A model generated the notes under the pieces. That model saw only the letters and a program-made list of their open reading frames with translations. It made no database searches and was not told the origin of the DNA. Shown here one piece after another: positions 54,332 to 63,759 of a stretch of DNA of 64,000 bases. Made by a program: the position numbers and the translations under genes. The DNA is from Blautia sp. GTDB taxonomy: Bacteria; Bacillota; Clostridia; Lachnospirales; Lachnospiraceae. The DNA lies in assembly GCA_017475035.1 (NCBI GenBank), contig JAFVGK010000156.1, positions 1-64,000 of the forward strand, read 5' to 3'. Every line of letters starts with the position of its first letter. Positions within the stretch are counted from its first letter, which is position 1.

Positions 54332-57300
54332 ATGTTAGAGAAATTAAGTGTAACGAAACCATATACGATTTTAGTGGCGGTAATTGCGGCAATTGCATTG
54401 GGCGTTGTTTCTTTAATGAATATGTCTCTTGATCTTTTGCCGAATCTGAGCCTTCCCTATCTGGTTGTGGTCACAGCCTATCCGGGAGCCAGTCCGGAAA
54501 AAGTTGAATCGGAAATCTGCATTCCTATGGAGCAAAGCCTTGGGACAATTTCCGGCGTCAAGGAGGTGCAGTCAACCTGTTCGGAAAATTTCGGGATGAT
54601 TCAGCTGGAATTTGAAGAGGGAACCAATATCGACAGCGCGATGGTAAAGGTTTCCGGAGCCTTAGGCAATCTGGAGGGAAGCCTGCCTGATGAATGCCAG
54701 ACTCCGAATATCATGGAAATCAGTATGGATATGCTGGCTTCCATGTATGTTGCTGTGAGCAAGGAGAACGCAGATGTCTATGAGCTGACAGATTATGTAA
54801 AGAACGACCTGATTCCTTATCTGGAAAGAAAAGGGCAGGTTGCTACCATCAATTCGACAGGACTGGTGGAAAAAACGATCCAGGTTGATCTTAATAAGGA
54901 GAAAATAGATGAATTAAATGGACGGATTCTGGAAAAAACGAACAAAGCCTTGTCAGATGCCGCGGCTGAGCTGGAAAAAGCAAGAAGGCAGGTCAAAGAT
55001 GCGCAGGATTTGCTGGACAGTCAGGAGAAGCAGTTTGGCTCTTTGGTTTCCTCCGGGATCTTTGGGCAGGCGTCGGAAGCTTTAGTGAAAGAAATTCCTA
55101 ATGTACAGGCAATGATTCAGGTGATGTCAGACCGCCTCTGGGAGATTCAGAACGGAATCTATCAGGCTGCCGGCCAGGCTGCCAATATGCAGAACGATCT
55201 CAGCCAGTCTGCTCAGAGGCAGAATATCGCCATTGACAATGTGAATAAGGCTGCTTTTGCCGTTGATGAAGCCAGGCAGTCCTACACAATCGCGCGGGAG
55301 GATTATTTAGCGGCGCTTGCTTCCTCGGCACAGAACTGGAACAATCCGGAATCCTGGGCAGTTTCTCCGGGTGAGGAAGCGGATTTATTTACCAGTGACG
55401 ATGTGCCGGCGGAACTGTATTTCGGTTCGGAGGTGTCTGAGAATGAAATACCGGAACCAGATTACACAGAAGGTACGGGTTTTGCTTCGACATTTACTTC
55501 CGAAGAAATTGACATAAAAAGACAGATTATGGAGGAAGCGGAGGCCGTCCTGGCGGATGCGCAGAGGATGCTTGAGATGGCAAACGCAGAGCTGGCACAG
55601 GTAATGGGGAACGCAAATATCTCTGCGCCTGACAGCACAGCAGGTTTATCTTCCGGAACGGGTGATTTTACTTCGGATCGTACGGCAAGACTGGAGGAGC
55701 TGATCGAAGAACTGGGAGAAATCCAGAATCTTTTCAATTCCGTCACCGTGACAGATATCGTCTCCGGCATTACGCGGCTTGCTTCCCTGCGGCCCAGGAT
55801 TGAAGCGGTTCTGGCATCTGTGAAGACATGGGATGTCGCCGGCGCGCTCTCTGGCGCTGTAGCGAATGCAGATGCGAGTCTGATCTCTCTGTCCCAAAGC
55901 GTAAATCAACTGCCGGAATTGCTGGGAGGGCTGGAAACCGCGTATGCGGCTCTGACCCAGGGGCAGCTGGATGCAGCGATGCAGTTTACGCTTGCTTCCA
56001 TAGCCCTGTCTACCGCAGACACACAGCTGGTGCAGGCTCAGTCGCAGTATGACAGTACCAGGGATCAGGTGCTTAAGAGCGCGAACATGGACGCCCTTCT
56101 CAGCGCTTCCACGCTTTCCCAGATGATTTATGCCCAGAACTTTTCGATGCCTGCCGGTTATGTAGATGATGAAGAGGACAATTCCTGGCTTTTAAAGGTT
56201 GGCGATGAATATGAAAGCACAGAAGAATTAGCCCAGACATTGCTGGCAGAGATCGACGGGATCGGATCCATCCGCCTGAGCGACATAGCGGACGTTACGA
56301 TGATTGACAACGCGGGAGACAGTTTTTGCCGCCTCAATGGCGAGCATGCGATATTGCTCAGTATTTTTAAAAGCCCGGCGGCAGGCACAAACCAGGTGGG
56401 TCATGAGATGGAGGCCGCTTTTAAAGAGCTGGAGGCCAGAGACCCGGGTGTCCACATCGTGAGTCTGATGAATCAGGGCAGCTATATTGACCTGATCATA
56501 AGTGATATTGCAAAAAGCATGCTCAGCGGGGCGGCGCTTGCATTTCTGGTTCTGATTCTTTTTCTCAGGAATGTCCGGCCGACCCTGCTGGTAGCCCTGA
56601 GCATCCCCTTGTCTTTGATGATAGCCCTGGTTATGATGTATTTTTCGGGACTGTCGTTGAATATCATGACCCTTGCAGGACTTGCTTTGGGCATCGGCAT
56701 GCTTGTGGACAATTCGATTGTCGTCATGGAAAATATGTTCCGCCTCAGATCTGTCGGAGTGGACGCTCCACGGGCCGCGGTGCAGGGAGCCAGGCAGGTT
56801 TCCGGATCTATCATCGCTTCTACTCTGACCACGATCTGCGTATTTCTGCCTCTGGTTTTTACAGAAGGTATGGTACACGAACTGCTGGTGCCGATGGGAC
56901 TGTCGATCGGCTTCTGCCTCCTTGCTTCCCTGATCACGGCTATGACGGTCGTTCCGGCTGCGGGAAGTACGATCCTGAAAAAACAGAAACAGCGAAAACA
57001 AAAAGGAAAATCCCGGATCCTGAAAATATATGAGCGGACATTGAGCTTTTGTCTGAAACGGAAATTTCTGATTCTTGCTCTTGCGATCGGTCTTTTGCTC
57101 TTTTGCTTTGCAAAAGTCCTTCAGATGGGAATCGTAATCCTTCCTTCCATGCAAAGCAACCAGCTTCAGGTGTCTGTCGTGACCTCTGAGGAGGACACAA
57201 AGGCGCAGTCTCATGAAAAGGCTTCCCGGGTTCTGGAAGCAATCCTGGAAGTGGAAGGAATTGTTGATATCGGGGTGATGGACAGTTCAGGACTGAATTC

Positions 57301-58837
57301 CGCTTTAGGCGGAGCCTCAAACGGACAGGACAGGACAGGTCGTTATACCTGCCTTATAACCCTGGAGGAGAGCGCCGGTTCAGAGGAAATCGAAAGGATC
57401 AGTCGGGAGATCGAGGAGAAAACATCTGATTCAGACTGTGAAATATCTGTATCCGGAGGCGGCATGTCCGATCTTTCCGTAATGACATCAGGAAATTTAG
57501 CGATCAATATTTATGGGCAGGATCTGGATGTCCTTCGCAAAATCGGGAAAAAAGTCGCCAAAGTGATCGGAAAAGTGAAGGGTTTTGTAGATATTGATAA
57601 TGGTTCCCAGGAACTGGCCCCTACGATTCATCTTGTGATCAATCGGGATCAGGCGATGGCGCTGGGAATCACCACGGCTCAGATTTACATGAAGATTATG
57701 GAAGGGCTTACGACCTCCGTGACGTCTACAAAGATCCGGTATCAGGGGAACACGCTGGATGTGGTCATACGGGATGAGACAGATCCGCTGACGGTGGAAA
57801 ATATCCTGAATACGGAATTTGATACTTCGCAGGGGTTTGGTATGTCATCAGGCTCAGCAGCAATGCCGGGTTCCGGCGGTTCTGCCGCAATGGGTATGTC
57901 AGGCTTGTCCATGAGCTCAGGAAGCATGTCTTCTTTCGGGAGCCTGTCATCCATGCTTGGGATGGGAGACGATGCCGGGGAAGGTGTACCGGAAGATCAG
58001 GTTGAAAACGAAAAAGAACCGGAGACGACGGTTCATAAATTAAGTGAATTTGCTGTTCTGGAGGAAACGGATTCTCTTGCCGGGATCAGGCGGAAGGACT
58101 CGGTCCGGTACCTGACGGTGACGGCTGCAGCGGCAGAAGGGTACAATATTACCCTCTTGGCCAGAAAGCTGACAGGAAGGCTCGCTGACATCAAGCTTCC
58201 GGACGGTTACTCGCTGGAAATTGCCGGGGAGAGCAGTGAAGTGTCCGACATGCTCAATAAAATGGCGCAGCTTGCGATTCTGTCCTTGCTTTTTATTTAT
58301 CTGATCATGGTCGCACAGTTTCAGGGCATGCTTTCACCGATGATTGTTTTGTTTACGATTCTGCTGGCCTTTACCGGAGGCCTGCTTGGTTTGCTGGCTG
58401 CCGAAAGACAGCTGGATATGCTGGCTTTGATGGGTTTTGTCATTTTAATGGGAACGGTGGTAAACAACGGAATCGTCTTTGTCGATTATACCAATCAGCT
58501 TCGCCTTGGCGGCCTCGACAGAAGGACAGCCTTAATTGCCGCCGGTTCAACCCGTATGCGCCCGATCCTGATGACAGCGATGACTACCATCCTGGCAATG
58601 ATTCAGCTGATCATCGGCGATGATATGGGAAACCAGCTGATGAGCAGCATGGCTCTCGTCATAGCGTCAGGCCTGCTTTATTCTACAATTATGACCCTCT
58701 ACATTGTGCCTGTCATGTATGACATTTTCTTTAAGAAACAGCCGCTGCTGGTTGAAGTCGGGGAAAATCTGGATGATATTCCTGACGACGCGGCACAGTA
58801 CCTTGCGATGCTGGAAGAAGAGAGCAAGACGGAATAA
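54332..58837 (+). CDS. giant RND-family efflux transporter with coiled-coil insertion
   Basis: This 1501-residue inner-membrane protein is a relative of AcrB/HAE1 efflux pumps (normally about 1040 residues). The N-terminal TM (KPYTILVAVIAAIALGVVSL) and porter domain (YPGASPEKVESEICIPMEQ) are normal. A first TM group begins near 730 (LALGIGMLVDNSIVVMENMF) and a second near 1310 (GLLGLLAAERQLDMLALMGF). Residues about 192-645 contain an extra, mostly helical stretch rich in Ala/Gln/Glu (ALSDAAAELEKARRQVKDA), a probable coiled coil in the first extracytoplasmic loop. A Gly/Ser/Met-rich linker lies at 1167-1214. No separate MFP or TolC gene lies nearby. Start: ATG 54332 with GGAG 6 nt upstream; TTG 54320 overlaps it. 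Confidence 0.87.
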   Translation: MLEKLSVTKPYTILVAVIAAIALGVVSLMNMSLDLLPNLSLPYLVVVTAYPGASPEKVESEICIPMEQSLGTISGVKEVQSTCSENFGMIQLEFEEGTNIDSAMVKVSGALGNLEGSLPDECQTPNIMEISMDMLASMYVAVSKENADVYELTDYVKNDLIPYLERKGQVATINSTGLVEKTIQVDLNKEKIDELNGRILEKTNKALSDAAAELEKARRQVKDAQDLLDSQEKQFGSLVSSGIFGQASEALVKEIPNVQAMIQVMSDRLWEIQNGIYQAAGQAANMQNDLSQSAQRQNIAIDNVNKAAFAVDEARQSYTIAREDYLAALASSAQNWNNPESWAVSPGEEADLFTSDDVPAELYFGSEVSENEIPEPDYTEGTGFASTFTSEEIDIKRQIMEEAEAVLADAQRMLEMANAELAQVMGNANISAPDSTAGLSSGTGDFTSDRTARLEELIEELGEIQNLFNSVTVTDIVSGITRLASLRPRIEAVLASVKTWDVAGALSGAVANADASLISLSQSVNQLPELLGGLETAYAALTQGQLDAAMQFTLASIALSTADTQLVQAQSQYDSTRDQVLKSANMDALLSASTLSQMIYAQNFSMPAGYVDDEEDNSWLLKVGDEYESTEELAQTLLAEIDGIGSIRLSDIADVTMIDNAGDSFCRLNGEHAILLSIFKSPAAGTNQVGHEMEAAFKELEARDPGVHIVSLMNQGSYIDLIISDIAKSMLSGAALAFLVLILFLRNVRPTLLVALSIPLSLMIALVMMYFSGLSLNIMTLAGLALGIGMLVDNSIVVMENMFRLRSVGVDAPRAAVQGARQVSGSIIASTLTTICVFLPLVFTEGMVHELLVPMGLSIGFCLLASLITAMTVVPAAGSTILKKQKQRKQKGKSRILKIYERTLSFCLKRKFLILALAIGLLLFCFAKVLQMGIVILPSMQSNQLQVSVVTSEEDTKAQSHEKASRVLEAILEVEGIVDIGVMDSSGLNSALGGASNGQDRTGRYTCLITLEESAGSEEIERISREIEEKTSDSDCEISVSGGGMSDLSVMTSGNLAINIYGQDLDVLRKIGKKVAKVIGKVKGFVDIDNGSQELAPTIHLVINRDQAMALGITTAQIYMKIMEGLTTSVTSTKIRYQGNTLDVVIRDETDPLTVENILNTEFDTSQGFGMSSGSAAMPGSGGSAAMGMSGLSMSSGSMSSFGSLSSMLGMGDDAGEGVPEDQVENEKEPETTVHKLSEFAVLEETDSLAGIRRKDSVRYLTVTAAAAEGYNITLLARKLTGRLADIKLPDGYSLEIAGESSEVSDMLNKMAQLAILSLLFIYLIMVAQFQGMLSPMIVLFTILLAFTGGLLGLLAAERQLDMLALMGFVILMGTVVNNGIVFVDYTNQLRLGGLDRRTALIAAGSTRMRPILMTAMTTILAMIQLIIGDDMGNQLMSSMALVIASGLLYSTIMTLYIVPVMYDIFFKKQPLLVEVGENLDDIPDDAAQYLAMLEEESKTE

Positions 58838-58867
58838 CTTTGCAGCAGGACAGAAAGGGAATCGCGC

Positions 58868-60193
58868 ATGGGGACAATTGTTGCGAAATTCGGAGGAACC
58901 TCTTTGGCTGCTCCGGAACAGTTTCGGAAAATCAAAGATATCATAGTTCAGAACCCGAACCGGAGAATTCTGGTTGCCTCGGCTCCGGGCAAGCGGTATC
59001 CGGATGATGTAAAGGTTACGGATCTGCTGCTTGCCGCCTGTGAACTGGCAAAAGAAGGGCAGGATTTTGAAGATGTTTTACTGAAAATACGGGAACGCTA
59101 TAATGCGATCATTTCAGCGCTGGAAGTGAATTTAGCCCTTGATGAGGAGATCGGGAAAATCCGCAGTCATCTCCAGGGGGAAGTTTCCGAGGAGTATATA
59201 GCCAGCAGGGGAGAATACTTAAACGCCAGGATTCTGGCGGCATATCTTGGGTTTACCTTTGTGGATCCGGAATGGTGCGTCTGTTTTCACGAAAACGGAA
59301 GCCTGGATCTTATGATGACGCAGAGAGCCATGAAGGCGGCTCTTCTGCCCCTTTCAAAGGCTGTCATCGCGGGCTTTTACGGAGCCGACATGAAGGGAGT
59401 GATTCATACCTTCAGCCGCGGCGGCTCTGACGTGACAGGCAGCCTGGCCGCGGCAGCCGTCCATGCGGATCTGTATGAGAACTGGACGGATGTTTCCGGA
59501 CTGCTTGCCGCGGATCCCAGGATCATAGACAAGCCTCATACCGTAAAATATATCAGTTTTCGCGAACTGCGGACCCTATCCTATATGGGAGCTTCTGTTC
59601 TTCATACAGACGCGGTTCTTCCGGTATCTGACCTGGGAATCCCGATCAATATCCGGAATACCTTTCAGCCGCAGAATCCGGGAACCATGATTGTCCGGAA
59701 GCTTCCGAAAGGAGAGAAGAAAGATCCTATCGTTGCTGTGGCAGGACGAACCGGGATGTCGGTCCTGCAGATCGAGAAGGTCATGGTCAGTGATGAATCC
59801 GGGTTCACCGCGATCATTCTGGATATCCTGAAAAACAGACAGCTGCCCTTCGAACAGTGCCTTACGGGAATCGATACGGTTACTCTTGTAATCAGAAGTG
59901 ACCTTCTGAATCCCTGTAAAGAGGATCTTTGCGCGGAAATACGACAGATGCTGAACCCGGATTATCTGGGACTGAAGGAAAACCTGTCGATGATCGCCAT
60001 CATCGGAGAACAGGGGACAGAAGCCTCCGACGCCAACGTACGGGTTCTTTACGCCCTGATCCGCTCAGATATCCAGATCAGCACGATAAACCAGGGCGCG
60101 GGCAAGCTGAACCTGCTGATCGGCGTCCCGGAGGAAAAGTATCAGGATGCCATACGGGTCATCTATGAAACGATCAAAGACTGCGCGGATTAA
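58868..60193 (+). CDS. lysC: aspartate kinase
   Basis: This 441-residue enzyme catalyses the first step to lysine, threonine and methionine, phosphorylating aspartate. It has the catalytic lobe motif VAKFGGTSLAAPEQF, GFYGADMKGVIHTFSRGGSD and NWTDVSGLLAADPRI, with C-terminal ACT domains (VAGRTGMSVLQIEK, ALIRSDIQISTINQGAG) that would confer amino acid feedback. The symbol indicates the reaction, not a particular isozyme. The start at 58868 has GAAAGGGAA upstream. It lies 30 bp after the RND gene, perhaps in one transcript. Confidence 0.9.
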   Translation: MGTIVAKFGGTSLAAPEQFRKIKDIIVQNPNRRILVASAPGKRYPDDVKVTDLLLAACELAKEGQDFEDVLLKIRERYNAIISALEVNLALDEEIGKIRSHLQGEVSEEYIASRGEYLNARILAAYLGFTFVDPEWCVCFHENGSLDLMMTQRAMKAALLPLSKAVIAGFYGADMKGVIHTFSRGGSDVTGSLAAAAVHADLYENWTDVSGLLAADPRIIDKPHTVKYISFRELRTLSYMGASVLHTDAVLPVSDLGIPINIRNTFQPQNPGTMIVRKLPKGEKKDPIVAVAGRTGMSVLQIEKVMVSDESGFTAIILDILKNRQLPFEQCLTGIDTVTLVIRSDLLNPCKEDLCAEIRQMLNPDYLGLKENLSMIAIIGEQGTEASDANVRVLYALIRSDIQISTINQGAGKLNLLIGVPEEKYQDAIRVIYETIKDCAD

Positions 60194-60200
60194 GATCTTT

Positions 60201-60243
60201 TTCGTCATCCGAAAACATTGAGTCAACGCGCAAAGCTTTGTTA
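60201..60243 (+). repeat. dispersed repeat family B, copy 5 (partial)
   Basis: TTCGTCATCCGAAAACATTG, then AGTCAACGCGCAAAGCTTTG matches the tail of family B; the hairpin is missing. It sits in the leader of the LRR protein gene and directly abuts its ribosome binding site. Confidence 0.65.
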
Positions 60244-60262
60244 TGACTTGGAGGTGACGTAT

Positions 60263-61612
60263 ATGAACAGACAAAGAACAGGTAAAGATGCAAAAGGCGC
60301 AATTCGTACTGCATTGTTTATCTCCATGATCTTTTCCATCTTTTTATTGCCAATGAAACATGTGCTGGCAGACGCCCCGTCTGCCAGAGGCGAGGTCGGG
60401 GAGGTTTCCTGGTATTATAACAGCGCCACGAACGAACTTCGTATTTACGGATCCGGAAAAACGCCTGATTACGCGATCATTGACGGCGATTCGCCGCCCT
60501 GGTATCCCAAGGATTCGGATCAGATTCCTTATGAAGATCTTATGATCCATTCAATCAAAAAAATAACTGTGGAGGAGGGTGTCACTTATATCGGTTCGAA
60601 CCTTTTTAACTGCTGCAGTGACGCGGCCGAGATAACCTTGCCGGACAGCGTAACAGGGATCGGACCAGGTGCTTTCCTTGCGTGTGTGGAGTTAAAGAGC
60701 ATCAGGATTCCTCCTAAGGTTTCAATCCTGAGGAACAGTATTTTTGCTTATTGCGATGGTATAACGAAAATCGTGATCCCGAAAGGGGTTAAAAAAATAG
60801 AATCCGGGGCTTTCAGAAGCTGCTACGGAATTAAAAAGATGGTGTTTGAAAAAGGCAGTATGCTGACCACGGTGGGTGAAGGAGTATTTCACATGTTTCC
60901 GCCGTATACAAAAGGCCGTGTTTTTATGTATTACCGGTCAGACACTGCTGCTTATCCCGCATTTCGCGCTTTGCAGGCAGAGATCACTAAGATGGCGGAG
61001 GATGCATATCCTAAGACCTGTGACTGGAAATGGATTGGCCTGGATGACAGCGGAAACGCCGTAACAGAAACTGGTGCAGGCGAAACGATTCAAAATCCCG
61101 TGTCCATCAAAAAAGCATCGGTCACAGGAATCAAAAATATGACCTGGACCGGAAAAGCCCTGCGTCCCCAGCCGGTTGTGAAAATAAACGGAAAAACTCT
61201 TATCAAAGGAACGGACTATACCCTCAGCTATAAAAACAACATAAATGTGGGAGAAGCGTCTGTCATCATCACAGGCAAAGGCATTTATACAAACAAAATC
61301 GTAAAGACTTTCCGCATTCTTCCGAAAGGAACCACAATCGTAAGTCTCGTACCTAAAACAAAGGCGATCAGCGTCAAATGGAATCTGCAGAAAAAACAGA
61401 CAAACGGTTATCAGCTTCAGGCTTCCCTTGATCCCGGGTTCACAAAAGGTAAAAGAAGCAAACTGATTATCAGTAATGCTGTAAGCTCTGCTGTGATCAA
61501 AAATCTGGAAGCCGGAAAAGTATATTATGTACGCATTCGCACTTATAAAAATGTCGGAGCCGGAAAATATTATTCTGCCTGGAGCAAACCCGGCAGAATT
61601 CGAACAAAGTAG
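60263..61612 (+). CDS. secreted BspA-type LRR protein with Ig-like and Fn3-like C-terminus
   Basis: This 449-residue protein has an N-terminal hydrophobic segment (AIRTALFISMIFSIFLLPMK, ending VLADA) that acts as a signal peptide. Residues about 95-220 form BspA/LRR_5 repeats (ITLPDSVTGIGPGAFLAC, KIVIPKGVKKIESGAF). The C-terminus has an Ig-like segment (LIKGTDYTLSYKNNINVG) and an Fn3-like segment (AGKVYYVRIRTYKNVG). Such proteins are surface adhesins or binders in gut Firmicutes. The start at 60263 follows GGAGGTGAC. It is monocistronic and may use a promoter upstream of, or in, the repeat B element. Confidence 0.85.
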   Translation: MNRQRTGKDAKGAIRTALFISMIFSIFLLPMKHVLADAPSARGEVGEVSWYYNSATNELRIYGSGKTPDYAIIDGDSPPWYPKDSDQIPYEDLMIHSIKKITVEEGVTYIGSNLFNCCSDAAEITLPDSVTGIGPGAFLACVELKSIRIPPKVSILRNSIFAYCDGITKIVIPKGVKKIESGAFRSCYGIKKMVFEKGSMLTTVGEGVFHMFPPYTKGRVFMYYRSDTAAYPAFRALQAEITKMAEDAYPKTCDWKWIGLDDSGNAVTETGAGETIQNPVSIKKASVTGIKNMTWTGKALRPQPVVKINGKTLIKGTDYTLSYKNNINVGEASVIITGKGIYTNKIVKTFRILPKGTTIVSLVPKTKAISVKWNLQKKQTNGYQLQASLDPGFTKGKRSKLIISNAVSSAVIKNLEAGKVYYVRIRTYKNVGAGKYYSAWSKPGRIRTK

Positions 61613-61752
61613 TCTCTTATCGGGCTTATATCGATGCGATCATGATATGCGAGTGAATTTGCTCCAGAAGGATACCGCTTACGCGAAGTTAATCCGTACC
61701 GTAAACAAATCAAAATGTAAGCGTTTTGTTTGCTTTCTATAAATTCTCATAT

Positions 61753-61911
61753 ACAGCTCGGTTCATAGCGTAAAAGGCGGACGGATCGATGTCACAATGA
61801 GCGATGCATCAGAAAAATAATTGACGGGAGATGGCTCGGCTGTTATTTTTCGGCTGAGCGGATGTGACATCGATCCGGGAGCCGGCGCAACCCTTGAAGC
61901 CGAGCGTTAAG
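61753..61911 (+). repeat. palindromic repeat family A, short form (copy A5)
   Basis: This copy is about 159 bp and has arms as in A2: ACGGATCGATGTCACA against TGTGACATCGATCCG and AGAAAAATAA against TTATTTTTCG. The arms pair perfectly around the GATCGATGTCACA core. It lacks the inner hairpin. Confidence 0.88.
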
Positions 61912-61975
61912 TCTTCGTGAAATCCTGAACTGGTATGAAAGCAGGCCTTTTATCACTTAATCATAGAATCTCGTA

Positions 61976-62004
61976 TTGACAAATATGTGAATAAGGATTA
62001 TCAT
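61976..62004 (+). promoter_or_regulatory. sigma-A-type promoter for the sugar ABC importer
   Basis: TTGACA (61976-61981), an exact 17-bp spacer and TATCAT (61999-62004). It leaves a leader of about 260 nt. Confidence 0.75.
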
Positions 62005-62270
62005 AAGCCTATGGAAAGAAGATAATATCACCAATATTTTTCCTGTATTGCCAGATATTATGCTTATTATTAAACAATAATATCTTATGAATCAAAATGT
62101 GCGTGGCACATTTTGTACGCTTTGGGTTTTTCGGACAGAAAGTATTACCTGAACCTGTTCGAAAACTCCGGCGGCCATAAGGAACCGTTCTGAAAGGCGG
62201 ATCCGACATACAGGATCATCTGCGTAAGGCAGACGATCCAAAACTGCTTTTTTCAAAAGGAGGGCAACAG

Positions 62271-63575
62271 ATGAAAAAGTTATTAAGCTTATTGCTGGTC
62301 AGTACGATGCTGATGGTCAGCGCTGCCGGTGTCATGGCAGACGAACTGGATGTAAACGAAGACGGTACCATCAATAATCCGGAGGCTGTTCAGGTCGCGG
62401 AAGGTGATCTTTCCTTCTGGTCACTGTTCACCGGTGGAGACGGCGAGTGGTTTGGTGAAATCGTTGATGCTTACAATGCTACCTCTCCGACCAATCCGAT
62501 GGAGTGCATTACCCTTGTCTGGGACGACTATTATACAAAGCTGCAGACAGCCGTAGCTACCGGCAACGGTCCGGATACCGGTGTATCCCATGTATCCAAG
62601 CTGTATGAACTGGTAGAGACAGGCGTAGCCCTTCCGATTACGGAATATCTGGAGGAGCTGGGCGTGGATCTTGGCGAACTGTACGAACAGGAATCCATCG
62701 ACTCCGTTACCTTTGACGGAGACGTCTATGCGATTCCGCTGGATACCCACTGCGAAGTCATGTACTACAATATTGACCTGCTGGAACAGGCCGGCGTGAC
62801 AGAAGACGATGTAAAAGCCATCGCTTCCGCGGATGATTTCAATGCGATCCTTCAGAAATGCAAGGACGCCCTTCCTGAGGATGTCACTCCTCTTGCTCTG
62901 ACGAACAGCGGAGATGATCCTTTCCGTATCTGGTATGCCGCTTACTTCCAGATGGGCGGGGCTGATTTTGTCAATGACGACGCAACAGAGACGACTCTGG
63001 ACGAAGAAGCTGCCAAGGCAGCTATGGAATGGGTAAAGAGCCTGTATACCAACGGCTACATTCTTCCCGGTATTGATGATCACTCCGCGATCTTCCAGTC
63101 CGGCAAGGCTGCGTTCGAGTTCGGCGGCACATGGGTAACCGGTACCTTCAACAATACCGAAGGCCTGAATTTCAATGTGGCCGAATTCCCGCGTCTGTTT
63201 GGCGATCCGGCATACTGCTGGGCGGATTCCCATACCCTGATTCTTCCGGCAAATGACAAACGTACGGAAGAAGAAGCTCTCGAAGCTGTCCGCTTCCTGG
63301 TATATGCTTCCAACGACGGCGGCATCATCTGGTCCGGTTCCGGACAGATTCCGTCAGCAAAGGCAGCGAACCAGAGCGACGAATACAAGGAAAAGAAGGG
63401 CTTCAACATCGTCGGTGAGCTGGGTCTTGCAAAATACGCTCCGAGAGCGACCAGCTACTATGGCGGTATGAAGGCGGATATCATCAATGCTCTGAATGGC
63501 TATTGGCAGGATGTCACTGATTTCGACGCTTCCTATGAAGCTCTGTATGCAGCAATTGAGGATAACCTTGACTGA
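62271..63575 (+). CDS. extracellular solute-binding protein of a carbohydrate ABC importer
   Basis: This 434-residue family 1 binding protein is exported by a signal peptide (SLLLVSTMLMVSAAGVMADE). No lipobox cysteine is present: the cleavage region reads AGVMADE where Gram-positive binding proteins usually have a Cys after the signal. The mature part has YAIPLDTHCEVMYYNIDLLE, KAAFEFGGTWVTG and GQIPSAKAA, typical of sugar-binding relatives. How it stays at the surface is unclear; a membrane-retained signal peptide is one option. A hairpin terminator follows, then a permease gene. It starts after AAAAGGAGGG. Confidence 0.87.
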   Translation: MKKLLSLLLVSTMLMVSAAGVMADELDVNEDGTINNPEAVQVAEGDLSFWSLFTGGDGEWFGEIVDAYNATSPTNPMECITLVWDDYYTKLQTAVATGNGPDTGVSHVSKLYELVETGVALPITEYLEELGVDLGELYEQESIDSVTFDGDVYAIPLDTHCEVMYYNIDLLEQAGVTEDDVKAIASADDFNAILQKCKDALPEDVTPLALTNSGDDPFRIWYAAYFQMGGADFVNDDATETTLDEEAAKAAMEWVKSLYTNGYILPGIDDHSAIFQSGKAAFEFGGTWVTGTFNNTEGLNFNVAEFPRLFGDPAYCWADSHTLILPANDKRTEEEALEAVRFLVYASNDGGIIWSGSGQIPSAKAANQSDEYKEKKGFNIVGELGLAKYAPRATSYYGGMKADIINALNGYWQDVTDFDASYEALYAAIEDNLD

Positions 63576-63609
63576 TCGATCCGGTTTAGGAACCTTTGCC
63601 TGAACATCC

Positions 63610-63660
63610 GGCGGCTGCCATACCCTGGTCTTCGGATCAGGGTTATGGCAGCCGCCTTTT
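63610..63660 (+). terminator. leaky terminator between binding protein and permease
   Basis: GGCGGCTGCCA pairs with TGGCAGCCGCC, with an inner imperfect stem, and is followed by TTTT. In importer operons such a site lowers expression of the downstream permease relative to the binding protein. Confidence 0.75.
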
Positions 63661-63759
63661 ACTATCGCTTTAGCCGCGCAAAGAAAGATACAGTGTGCGG
63701 CCCGCGTGGAGGGCGGAGGCCGGACAGGTCTCCCTCTGCCTTGTTTTGGAGGACATGTG

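Larger units (their letters stand above)
61613..62270. other. 658-bp non-coding stretch with repeat A, promoter and long leader
   Basis: No gene is credible here. It holds repeat A copy 5 and the promoter at 61976. The leader between the promoter and 62271 is over 250 nt and shows a TCTGC/GCAGA mini-hairpin near 62218 but no riboswitch motif that I recognise. Confidence 0.6.

Noticed and set aside
62005-62270. Riboswitch in the long leader of the binding-protein gene
   Set aside because: I find only a small stem and no recognised aptamer sequence. The leader length alone is not evidence.
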